In this document: positions 1-5,297 of the stretch, in pieces | Layout: each line of letters opens with the position of its first letter | Position numbering within the stretch: position 1 is the stretch's first letter | Notes under the pieces: model-generated | Told to the model about the DNA's origin: nothing | What the model saw: the letters and a program-made list of their open reading frames with translations, nothing else | The model's database searches: none | DNA from: Pseudaestuariivita sp. | Lineage (GTDB): Bacteria; Pseudomonadota; Alphaproteobacteria; Rhodobacterales; Rhodobacteraceae | Assembly: GCA_020629995.1 (NCBI GenBank) | Contig: JAHDCH010000094.1 | Span: forward strand, 1 to 5,297 | Direction of reading: 5' to 3' | Length of the DNA stretch: 5,297 nucleotides | Position numbers and translations under genes: made by a program

Positions 1-36
1 GATCGGCGAAAAACCGGCGATGGCGTGCGCGCGGGC

Positions 37-65
37 ATGACTCGGGCGGTTTTCTGCCGTATAAG
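37..65 (+). promoter_or_regulatory. Candidate sigma-70 promoter for the heparinase-like/purH/lspA unit
   Basis: ATGACT at 37-42 matches the -35 consensus TTGACA at four positions, and TATAAG at 60-65 matches the -10 consensus TATAAT at five. The spacer between them is exactly 17 bases. Transcription would start near 71-73, giving a leader of about 50 bases before the first gene at 122. The AT-rich -10 stands out in a very GC-rich stretch. This is pattern matching by eye; no start site is known, and an upstream gene reading through is not excluded. Confidence 0.4.
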
Positions 66-109
66 ACACGCAAGAAAAACGCGCGAACGGCGCGTGCAGC
101 AGGCAGGTC

Positions 110-113
110 GAGG
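110..113 (+). promoter_or_regulatory. Ribosome binding site deciding the start of the heparinase-like gene
   Basis: GAGG lies eight bases before the ATG at 122, a normal spacing. It supports that start over the next in-frame ATG at 161 (residue 14), which has no comparable purine-rich core in front of it. Confidence 0.5.
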
Positions 114-121
114 CATCCGGG

Positions 122-1870
122 ATGAGTGTACGCCCCTCGTGGTCGGAAACGCGGGTTCGCATGGTGAATGCGGGCCATGCGCGTGTGGCCGGGTTTGCCA
201 AGCCTGCGACCGGCTTTGTGTCGAACCCCGAACCTCGTTCGACCGGGCATTTCGCGCGCGGGCGTCAGCTGATGGCGGGCAACCTGATGTTTGCCGGTCA
301 CCTGGCCGAGGCGCCGGGTGCGATGCTGTGGGACATCTCGTCGCCCAACGACGCCTTCACGCAGGAAATTCATGGCTTTGCCTGGCTTGATGATCTGGCT
401 GCGGTCGGCGATGCGGGGGCGCGGGCGGTTGCGCAATCGTGGCTTTATGGCTGGATCGATGCTTTTGGCCGCGGCCATGGCCCCGGCTGGACGCCCGAGC
501 TGACCGGCCGCCGGCTGATCCGCTGGGTGCACCATGCCTTGTTCGTGTTGCGCGGGCTCGAGGCTGACCAATCGCACAGCTTTTTCCGCGTTCTGGGACG
601 TCAGGCGCTGTTTCTGGGGCGCCGCTGGAAAGCCGCTCCGCCGGGTCTTGCGCGGTTCGAAGCGCTGACCGGCCTGCTGTACGCCGGGCTGTCGCTGACC
701 GGGATGGAGCATCACATCGCCCCCGCCCGCCGCGCTCTGGCCGAGGAATGCCGCCGCCAGATCGACGCGTCAGGTGGCCTGCCCACGCGCAACCCCGAAG
801 AGCTGCTCGAGGTCTTTACCCTCCTGACCTGGGCTGCTGCGGGGCTCGAGGACTCGGGACACGACGCGCCGGACGAGCTGCGCGGGGCCATCCAGCGGAT
901 CGCGCCCACGCTGCGCACCCTGCGCCACGCCGATGGCGGGCTGGCGCGGTTCCATGGTGGCGGTCGTGGCCTTGATGGGCGGCTGGATCAGGCGCTGGCG
1001 GCCTCGGGGGTCAAGCGGCGGCAGGTCGACGGGTTGGCCATGGGCTTTGTCCGGCTGTCCGCGGGGCGCACTTCGGTCATCGTGGATGCCGGGCCACCGC
1101 CCACGGGCCGGGTCAGCCACAACGCCCATGCCTCGACCCTCGCGATGGAGCTGACATCGGGGCGCAGGCCGGTTGTGGTGAACTGCGGCTCGGGTGCTTC
1201 GTTCGGCGAAGACTGGCGCCGCGCGGGGCGGGCCACGCCGTCACATTCGGCGCTGGCGCTGGACGGCTATTCCAGCGCGCGGCTGGGCGCGCCCGGCGTG
1301 ATCGGCGGCGCGCGGCTCGAAGCGCTCGAGGATGTGCCCGGCCACGTGCCCGTGCAGATCAGCACCGCGCCGGATGGCAGCCGGTTCGAAGGCGGGCATG
1401 ACGGTTATGTCGCGACCCACGGCCTGACCCATGCGCGCATTCTCGAGCTGACGCTGGACGGGCGCGGGCTGGTGGGTGAAGATCTGTTGCTGGTGATGGA
1501 AGACGCGGACAAGCGCATCTTTGACCGCGCGCTGGATGCCACGGGCCTTGCCGGGGTCGAATGGCAGGCGCGGTTCCACCTGCACCCGGACGTGGATGCC
1601 GAGATCGACATGGGCGGATCGGCGGTGTCTCTGGCGTTGCGGTCGGGCGAAGTGTGGGTGTTTCGGCATGACGGCCCCTGCGACATGACGCTCGAGCCGT
1701 CGGTTTACCTTGAAAAAGGGCGGCTCAAGCCGCGTGCGTCCAAACAAGTGGTTTTGTCTGGCCGCGCGGTGGAGTATGCGACGCGCATCCGGTGGTCGCT
1801 GGCCAAGGCGCAAGAGACAGGCAATGGCATCCGCGACCTCTACCGCGAAGAGATTGAACTGACCGCCTGA
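122..1870 (+). CDS. Heparinase II/III family protein, function unknown
   Basis: The 582-residue product resembles the heparinase II/III-like proteins that precede purH in Rhodobacterales. Residues about 50-310 are mainly helical and fit the alpha/alpha toroid of polysaccharide lyases; conserved-looking blocks are [11 protein letters not shown] (45-55), [13 protein letters not shown] (near 123-135) and [15 protein letters not shown] (near 223-237). The C-terminal half carries the beta-sandwich signature: SHNAHAST at 332-339, VVNCGSG at 352-358 and [14 protein letters not shown] at 369-382. The family usually shows H-x-H-A-D and V-D-x-G here, so Ser338 and Asn354 replace the expected acidic residues, while His333, His336 and His375 remain. 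No signal peptide or membrane segment is evident, so the protein is probably cytoplasmic. It ends 23 bases before purH and probably shares its transcript. Family membership is fairly secure; substrate and lyase activity are unknown and should not be assumed from the name. Confidence 0.88.
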   Translation: MSVRPSWSETRVRMVNAGHARVAGFAKPATGFVSNPEPRSTGHFARGRQLMAGNLMFAGHLAEAPGAMLWDISSPNDAFTQEIHGFAWLDDLAAVGDAGARAVAQSWLYGWIDAFGRGHGPGWTPELTGRRLIRWVHHALFVLRGLEADQSHSFFRVLGRQALFLGRRWKAAPPGLARFEALTGLLYAGLSLTGMEHHIAPARRALAEECRRQIDASGGLPTRNPEELLEVFTLLTWAAAGLEDSGHDAPDELRGAIQRIAPTLRTLRHADGGLARFHGGGRGLDGRLDQALAASGVKRRQVDGLAMGFVRLSAGRTSVIVDAGPPPTGRVSHNAHASTLAMELTSGRRPVVVNCGSGASFGEDWRRAGRATPSHSALALDGYSSARLGAPGVIGGARLEALEDVPGHVPVQISTAPDGSRFEGGHDGYVATHGLTHARILELTLDGRGLVGEDLLLVMEDADKRIFDRALDATGLAGVEWQARFHLHPDVDAEIDMGGSAVSLALRSGEVWVFRHDGPCDMTLEPSVYLEKGRLKPRASKQVVLSGRAVEYATRIRWSLAKAQETGNGIRDLYREEIELTA

Positions 1871-1875
1871 GCGAC

Positions 1876-1880
1876 AAGGA
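1876..1880 (+). promoter_or_regulatory. Distant ribosome binding site of purH
   Basis: AAGGA is the only good Shine-Dalgarno match in the 23-base gap. It sits 13 bases before the ATG at 1894, longer than usual. No other in-frame ATG, GTG or TTG start lies nearer, and the conserved SVSDK motif begins at residue 17, so the ATG stands. Translation may partly depend on ribosomes finishing the preceding gene. Confidence 0.4.
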
Positions 1881-1893
1881 CGCCCCCAGCCAC

Positions 1894-3483
1894 ATGACCT
1901 CCACAGCCCCCGACCTCGCCCCGATCAAGCGTGCCCTCATTTCCGTGTCCGACAAGACCGGGCTGGCCGAACTGGGCCGCGCCCTCACCGACCGCGGGGT
2001 CGAGCTGGTATCGACCGGCGGGTCGGCGGCCGCGCTTCGGGCTTCGGGGCTTGAGGTGCGCGATGTGGCCGATCTGACCGGCTTCCCCGAGATGATGGAT
2101 GGCCGGGTCAAGACGCTGCACCCCGCGGTGCATGGTGGCCTTCTGGCGCTGCGCGACGATGCGGCCCATGTGGCGGCGATGGACGCGCACGGGATCGGCC
2201 CGATCGATCTGCTGGTCGTGAACCTTTACCCGTTCGAGGCAACGGTGGCGGCGGGTGGCGACTATGCCGCCTGCGTCGAAAACATCGACATCGGCGGCCC
2301 GGCGATGATCCGCGCCGCGGCCAAGAACCACGCCTTTGTCACCGTGGTGGTGGATGTCGAGGATTATTCCGACGTGCTGGCCGAGATGGACCGCACGGGC
2401 GGCACCTCGCTGGCCTTCCGCCAGCGCTGTGCCCAGACCGCCTATGCGCGCACGGCTGCCTACGACGCTGCCGTCAGCACCTGGATGGCCGGCGCGATTG
2501 GGGCCGAAACGCCCCGCCGCCGCGCTGTGGCGGGCACTCTGGCGCAGTCCTTGCGCTATGGCGAGAACCCGCACCAGTCGGCAGCGTTCTACGTGGACGG
2601 CTCGGACCGCCCCGGCGTGGCGACCGCCACCCAGCATCAGGGCAAGGAGCTGTCCTACAACAACATCAACGACACGGACGCGGCGTTTGAACTGATCAGC
2701 GAATTTGCCGGCAGCGATCCGGCCTGCGTGATCGTCAAACACGCCAACCCCTGCGGTGTCGCCCAGGGCGGCACCCTGGCCGAGGCCTATTCCCGCGCGT
2801 TTGACTGTGACCGGGTCAGCGCGTTTGGCGGGATCATTGCGCTGAACCAGCCGCTGGATGAAGAGACGGCGCAGATGATCACCGGGATCTTTACCGAAGT
2901 GGTGATCGCGCCCGGGGCCAGCCAGGCGGCCATGGATATTTTTGGCCAGAAGAAGAACCTGAGGCTGCTCACCACAACAGGCCTTGCGGATGCGGGCGAG
3001 GCGGGGCGGATGCTCAAGCAGGTAGCGGGCGGCTATCTGGTGCAGGACCGCGACAACGGGCGGCTGGGCGAGGTGCAGGTGGTGACAAAACGGGCGCCGT
3101 CGGATCAGGAGATGGCCGACATGCGCTTTGCCTGGACGGTGGCCAAGCACGTGAAGTCGAACGCGATTGTCTATGCGCGGGATGGCGCGACGGTGGGCGT
3201 GGGCGCGGGCCAGATGAGCCGCGTGGATTCGGCACGCATTGCCGCGCGCAAGAGCGCGGACATGGCCGAGGCGCTGGGGCTGGAAGCACCGCTGATCCAG
3301 GGTTCGGTCGTGGCGTCGGACGCGTTCTTTCCCTTTGCCGACGGGCTGATGGCCGCGGCGGATGCGGGGGCGACGGCGGTGATCCAGCCGGGCGGGTCGA
3401 TGCGCGACGCGGACGTGATCGCGGCAGCAGACGAGGCGGGGCTTGCGATGGTGTTCACCGGCATGCGCCACTTCAGGCACTAG
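1894..3483 (+). CDS. purH: Bifunctional AICAR formyltransferase / IMP cyclohydrolase
   Basis: PurH catalyses the last two steps of de novo purine synthesis in the cytoplasm: it formylates AICAR with 10-formyltetrahydrofolate and then closes the ring to give IMP. The 529-residue length equals that of E. coli PurH. The N-terminal MGS-like cyclohydrolase domain (about 1-150) has SVSDKTG at 17-23, STGG at 40-43, GRVKTLHP at 70-77 and [16 protein letters not shown] at 130-145. The transformylase domain follows with RYGENPHQ at 221-228, GKELSYNN at 250-257, the catalytic Lys-His pair at 282-283 in [15 protein letters not shown] near 310-317 and KHVKSN at 418-423, whose Asn423 corresponds to the conserved active-site asparagine. 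The terminal TGMRHFRH is typical. Every expected motif is present, so the gene looks intact and functional. It lies 23 bases after the heparinase-like gene and 20 bases before lspA. No purine riboswitch-like leader is visible; the gap upstream is too short to hold one. Confidence 0.98.
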   Translation: MTSTAPDLAPIKRALISVSDKTGLAELGRALTDRGVELVSTGGSAAALRASGLEVRDVADLTGFPEMMDGRVKTLHPAVHGGLLALRDDAAHVAAMDAHGIGPIDLLVVNLYPFEATVAAGGDYAACVENIDIGGPAMIRAAAKNHAFVTVVVDVEDYSDVLAEMDRTGGTSLAFRQRCAQTAYARTAAYDAAVSTWMAGAIGAETPRRRAVAGTLAQSLRYGENPHQSAAFYVDGSDRPGVATATQHQGKELSYNNINDTDAAFELISEFAGSDPACVIVKHANPCGVAQGGTLAEAYSRAFDCDRVSAFGGIIALNQPLDEETAQMITGIFTEVVIAPGASQAAMDIFGQKKNLRLLTTTGLADAGEAGRMLKQVAGGYLVQDRDNGRLGEVQVVTKRAPSDQEMADMRFAWTVAKHVKSNAIVYARDGATVGVGAGQMSRVDSARIAARKSADMAEALGLEAPLIQGSVVASDAFFPFADGLMAAADAGATAVIQPGGSMRDADVIAAADEAGLAMVFTGMRHFRH

Positions 3484-3503
3484 GGCAGGGAGGCCCGGCG
3501 GAC

Positions 3504-3983
3504 ATGAGACTGGTGTTCTGGACCGCATTCGCGACCTTTGTGATCGACCAGCTGTCGAAATACTATGTCGTGCACGCGCTGAACCTGCGCAGCATCGGCG
3601 AGATCGACGTTTTGCCGCCGTTCCTGAACCTGCGCATGGCGTGGAACTACGGGATCAACTTTGGCCTGTTTTCCGAGGCGGTGGGCGACACGGCGTGGAT
3701 CCTGATCGCCATTGCGCTGGTGATCGTGGGGGTCGTCATCTACTGGATGCGCCGCGATCCACCGGGGCGGATCGGGCTGATCGCGGGCGGGCTGCTGATC
3801 GGCGGGGCGCTGGGCAATGTGGTCGACCGCGTGATCTATGGCGCTGTGGCGGATTTCCTGAACATGTCCTGTTGCGGGTTCAACAACCCATATGCGTTCA
3901 ATGTCGCGGATATCGCGGTGTTTGCGGGTGCCATCGGATTGGTGATATTCACCGGCGAAAGCAAAGGCAAAAGTGCCGCGTGA
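3504..3983 (+). CDS. lspA: Lipoprotein signal peptidase (signal peptidase II)
   Basis: LspA is an inner-membrane aspartic protease that removes the signal peptide from diacylglyceryl-modified prolipoproteins, cutting before the lipidated cysteine; it is the target of globomycin. The 159-residue product has the usual length and about four membrane segments (near 3-22, 62-82, 88-106 and 131-150). Conserved blocks appear in order: DQLSKYYV from Asp15, NYGINFGLF from Asn48, GNVVDR at 104-109, AVADF at 114-118 and FNVAD at 132-136. The two catalytic aspartates are Asp108 and Asp136. A GGGAGG ribosome binding site at 3488-3493 lies ten bases before the ATG, and the start is only 20 bases after the purH stop, so co-transcription with purH is likely. 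The gene immediately downstream encodes a lipoprotein that should be a substrate. Confidence 0.97.
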   Translation: MRLVFWTAFATFVIDQLSKYYVVHALNLRSIGEIDVLPPFLNLRMAWNYGINFGLFSEAVGDTAWILIAIALVIVGVVIYWMRRDPPGRIGLIAGGLLIGGALGNVVDRVIYGAVADFLNMSCCGFNNPYAFNVADIAVFAGAIGLVIFTGESKGKSAA

Positions 3984-4038
3984 CGCGCCCGGCGTTTGGC
4001 GCTAATGTCTGGCCCATTGGATCAGGCCAAGAACCTTG

Positions 4039-4044
4039 AAGGGG
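4039..4044 (+). promoter_or_regulatory. Ribosome binding site fixing the lipoprotein start at 4051
   Basis: AAGGGG ends six bases before the ATG at 4051. An alternative in-frame TTG at 4036 would place this site inside the coding sequence and leave no Shine-Dalgarno match at a normal distance, so the ATG is preferred. Confidence 0.55.
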
Positions 4045-4050
4045 CATGGG

Positions 4051-4557
4051 ATGGCTCGAGCTGTACTGGTTGGAATGGTCGCGGCGCTTGCGCTGGCGGG
4101 CTGCGCCGAAAATTACAAGCTGAACAAATTCATCTCGGACGGCACGCCCGAGGAATTCGGCATCCTGCCCAAAGAGCCGCTTGAGCTGCCCGAAAACCTG
4201 ACGGCGCTGCCGGCGCCCACGCCGGGCGCTACCAACCGCACCGACCCGCAGCCGCTGGGCAATGCGGTCGAGGTTCTGGGCGGCAACCGCAACGCTTTGG
4301 TGCCCGGCGGGGTGCCCGCATCGGACGGCGCGCTGCTGAATGCCGCGGGGCGCTTTGGCGTCGCGGACGGCATCCGCGGGACGCTGGCGGCCGAAGACGC
4401 AGCGTTCCAGCGCCGCGCCAAGATATTCAACGTCAAGCTGGTGCGCGATGACGAATACCGCAAGGCCTACCGCCGGTTCCTGCTGGATGCCGGGGCCGAG
4501 CTTTTGCGCTTTCGCCGGGCCGGTGTGCAAACCCCCACGCAGCCGCCGCGCCGCTAG
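4051..4557 (+). CDS. DUF3035/BamF-like outer-membrane lipoprotein
   Basis: This 168-residue product is a predicted lipoprotein. Its short hydrophobic signal runs from residue 4 to 17 and ends in the lipobox Leu15-Ala16-Gly17-Cys18; Ala at +2 rather than Asp fits sorting to the outer membrane by the enterobacterial rule. After a short NYKLNKF segment comes the motif EEFGILPKEPLELPENL at 34-50, then a proline-rich LPAPTPG stretch and TDPQP. This pattern resembles the alphaproteobacterial DUF3035 family, which has been proposed as BamF, an accessory subunit of the BAM complex that assembles outer-membrane proteins. Residues about 108-160 look helical and highly charged. The gene follows lspA after 67 bases, so the signal peptidase that should process this protein is encoded beside it. 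The start at 4051 is chosen over a TTG at 4036 because of the ribosome binding site at 4039-4044. Lipoprotein status is strong; the BAM role is inferred from family resemblance only. Confidence 0.85.
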   Translation: MARAVLVGMVAALALAGCAENYKLNKFISDGTPEEFGILPKEPLELPENLTALPAPTPGATNRTDPQPLGNAVEVLGGNRNALVPGGVPASDGALLNAAGRFGVADGIRGTLAAEDAAFQRRAKIFNVKLVRDDEYRKAYRRFLLDAGAELLRFRRAGVQTPTQPPRR

Positions 4558-4571
4558 GCGCATCCTGCGGC
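4542..4571 (+). other. GC-rich hairpin over the lipoprotein stop codon
   Basis: An inner stem GCGCC (4548-4552) pairs with GGCGC (4557-4561) around a four-base loop that contains most of the TAG stop. An outer stem GCCGC (4542-4546) can pair with GCGGC (4567-4571), with bulges of one and five bases between the two. No T-run follows (the next bases are AAAGGGCCC), so it is not a standard intrinsic terminator. It could weaken read-through, stabilise the upstream message, or be chance in GC-rich DNA. Confidence 0.2.
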
Positions 4572-4608
4572 AAAGGGCCCATCCCGGCACACGCTTTCGT
4601 CAGATCGC

Positions 4609-4636
4609 TTGAACGTGGCGCGATACGCCGTACCTT
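4609..4636 (+). promoter_or_regulatory. Weak candidate promoter before the M16 protease gene
   Basis: TTGAAC at 4609-4614 matches the first four positions of the -35 consensus, and TACCTT at 4631-4636 lies 16 bases after it but is a poor -10 (three of six). It falls in the 111-base gap before the protease gene, the longest gap between genes in the window, which is where a second promoter would be expected. Support is thin. Confidence 0.2.
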
Positions 4637-4668
4637 TCCACTCAGATGACTGACGGAGGAGGGAGTTC

Positions 4669-5297
4669 ATGCCCCGCATCTTTCGCCTGCTGAGCCTGTG
4701 CGCCGCCCTTGTGGCCGGCAGCGCGGCGCGTGCAGATATCCTGGATCAGGTCACCACCTTCACGCTGGACAACGGCATGGACGTGGTGGTGATCGAAGAC
4801 CACCGCGCGCCCGCCGTGGTGCACATGGTCTGGTACCGCGCCGGATCGGCGGATGAACCGCCCGGCGCATCGGGTGTGGCGCATTTCCTTGAACACCTGC
4901 TGTTCAAGGCGACCGACAAGCTCGAATCGGGCGAGTTTTCCAAGATCGTGGCCGCGAACGGCGGATCGGACAACGCGTTTACCAGCCTCGACTACACCGC
5001 CTATTTCCAGCGCGTCGCGGCGGACCGTCTGGGGCTGATGATGGAAATGGAAGCGGACCGGATGAAAAACATCCGTCTGACCCAGGACGACATCCTGACC
5101 GAACGCGAAGTCATCATCGAAGAGCGCAACCAGCGCACCGAAAATGACCCGGCCGCCCTGTTCCGCGAACAGCGCAACGCCGCGCAGTACCTCAACCACC
5201 GCTACGGCATCCCGGTGATCGGCTGGCGGCACGAGATGGTGACGCTGGGCATGGACGAGGTGATGGCGTTCTACGATCTGCACTATTCGCCCAACAA
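4669..5297 (+). CDS. Periplasmic M16 family zinc metalloprotease, N-terminal part (cut by window edge)
   Basis: The visible 209 codons encode the start of an M16 (pitrilysin/processing-peptidase type) protease. Residues 1-22 form a signal peptide with a basic start, a hydrophobic core and an A-R-A cleavage site before Asp23, so the enzyme should act in the periplasm. The inverted zinc motif HFLEH is at 72-76, with His72 and His76 as ligands and Glu75 as catalytic base. The TEREVIIEE block supplies Glu145 and the third ligand Glu152, exactly 76 residues after His76, the spacing known from the family. The substrate-strand motif NAFTSLDYTAYF lies at 102-113. The active site is therefore complete. 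Relatives run to about 440 residues, so roughly the second half lies beyond the window. A strong GGAGG ribosome binding site at 4655-4659 is nine bases before the ATG. Alphaproteobacterial members often occur as tandem pairs with an inactive M16 partner, which would be expected downstream. Its natural substrate is unknown. Confidence 0.95.
   Translation, partial: MPRIFRLLSLCAALVAGSAARADILDQVTTFTLDNGMDVVVIEDHRAPAVVHMVWYRAGSADEPPGASGVAHFLEHLLFKATDKLESGEFSKIVAANGGSDNAFTSLDYTAYFQRVAADRLGLMMEMEADRMKNIRLTQDDILTEREVIIEERNQRTENDPAALFREQRNAAQYLNHRYGIPVIGWRHEMVTLGMDEVMAFYDLHYSPN

Noticed and set aside
25..390. Plus-strand open frame of 121 codons overlapping the start of the heparinase-like gene
   Set aside because: It is Cys- and Arg-rich, overlaps the family-like N-terminus ([11 protein letters not shown]) in another frame, and lacks a ribosome binding site before its ATG at 37.
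1241..1813. Minus-strand open frame of 190 codons inside the heparinase-like gene
   Set aside because: It is antisense to a well-supported gene, has low-complexity basic composition, and shows no ribosome binding site or domain that I can see.
1840..3528. A 562-codon open frame on the minus strand covering all of purH
   Set aside because: It is fully antisense to a gene with every PurH motif intact. Its translation is rich in His, Arg and Gly with no recognisable domain, as expected from the mirror of GC-rich codon usage.
3980..4008. Possible promoter between lspA and the lipoprotein gene (GTGACG, 17 bases, TAATGT)
   Set aside because: The -10 matches consensus at only three of six positions and the -35 overlaps the lspA stop; similar matches are expected by chance.
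3986..4026. Short inverted repeats between lspA and the lipoprotein gene (GCGCC/GGCGC and TGGCC/GGCCA)
   Set aside because: Stems of five bases with loops of about eight to ten bases and no T-run do not make a terminator, and such matches are common at this GC content.
3443..4039. Plus-strand open frame of 198 codons overlapping lspA in another frame
   Set aside because: The LspA frame has both catalytic aspartates and four membrane segments; the alternative is Arg- and Cys-rich with no recognisable pattern.
3949..4590. Minus-strand open frame of 213 codons across the lipoprotein gene
   Set aside because: It is antisense to a convincing lipoprotein and to the end of lspA, with no motif of its own.
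4642..5283. Minus-strand open frame of 213 codons opposite the M16 gene
   Set aside because: The plus strand encodes a signal peptide and a full M16 active site; the reverse product is His-rich and unrecognisable, so it is a shadow.
1..5297. Search for CRISPR repeats, transposon ends, tRNA or rRNA genes, toxin-antitoxin or defence genes
   Set aside because: No direct-repeat array, terminal inverted repeats, cloverleaf-like segment or unassigned gene pair is visible. Composition and coding density look uniform, so there is no sign of recent transfer or of a novel system.

Overview
The window is GC-rich DNA (by eye about two thirds G+C) with dense, same-strand coding. The proteins look like those of an alphaproteobacterium, most likely Rhodobacterales/Rhodobacteraceae (Roseobacter or Rhodobacter relatives). 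Three things point there: a heparinase II/III-like cytoplasmic protein immediately before purH; an LspA with NYGINFGLF and SCCGFNNPYAFNVAD motifs; and a small DUF3035/BamF-type lipoprotein followed by a periplasmic M16 protease. I infer this from remembered family resemblance and gene order, not from a search.

Layout, all on the plus strand. Positions 1-121 hold no recognisable gene but contain a plausible sigma-70-type promoter (about 37-65) and a GAGG ribosome binding site. Then come: a heparinase II/III-like protein (122-1870); purH, the bifunctional last enzyme of IMP synthesis (1894-3483); lspA, the prolipoprotein signal peptidase (3504-3983); a BamF-like lipoprotein (4051-4557); and the N-terminal half of a zinc-dependent M16 peptidase (4669 to beyond the right edge). 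The gaps are 23, 20, 67 and 111 bases. The first three genes look like one tight transcription unit. The last two may be read through or may have their own weak promoters.

Four of the five genes concern the envelope or look as if they might. LspA cleaves the signal peptides of lipoproteins, and the next gene encodes one with a textbook lipobox (LAGC). That lipoprotein resembles a proposed accessory subunit of the outer-membrane protein assembly (BAM) complex. The M16 protease has a signal peptide and should act in the periplasm. The heparinase-like protein is the least understood: it lacks an evident signal peptide, and positions expected to bind metal in the heparinase family appear substituted.

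I see no CRISPR array, transposon, integrase, tRNA, rRNA, phage gene or defence gene. This appears to be an ordinary conserved chromosomal segment. The observations worth a second look are the unexplained heparinase-like protein, the lspA-lipoprotein-protease arrangement, and a few regulatory candidates.
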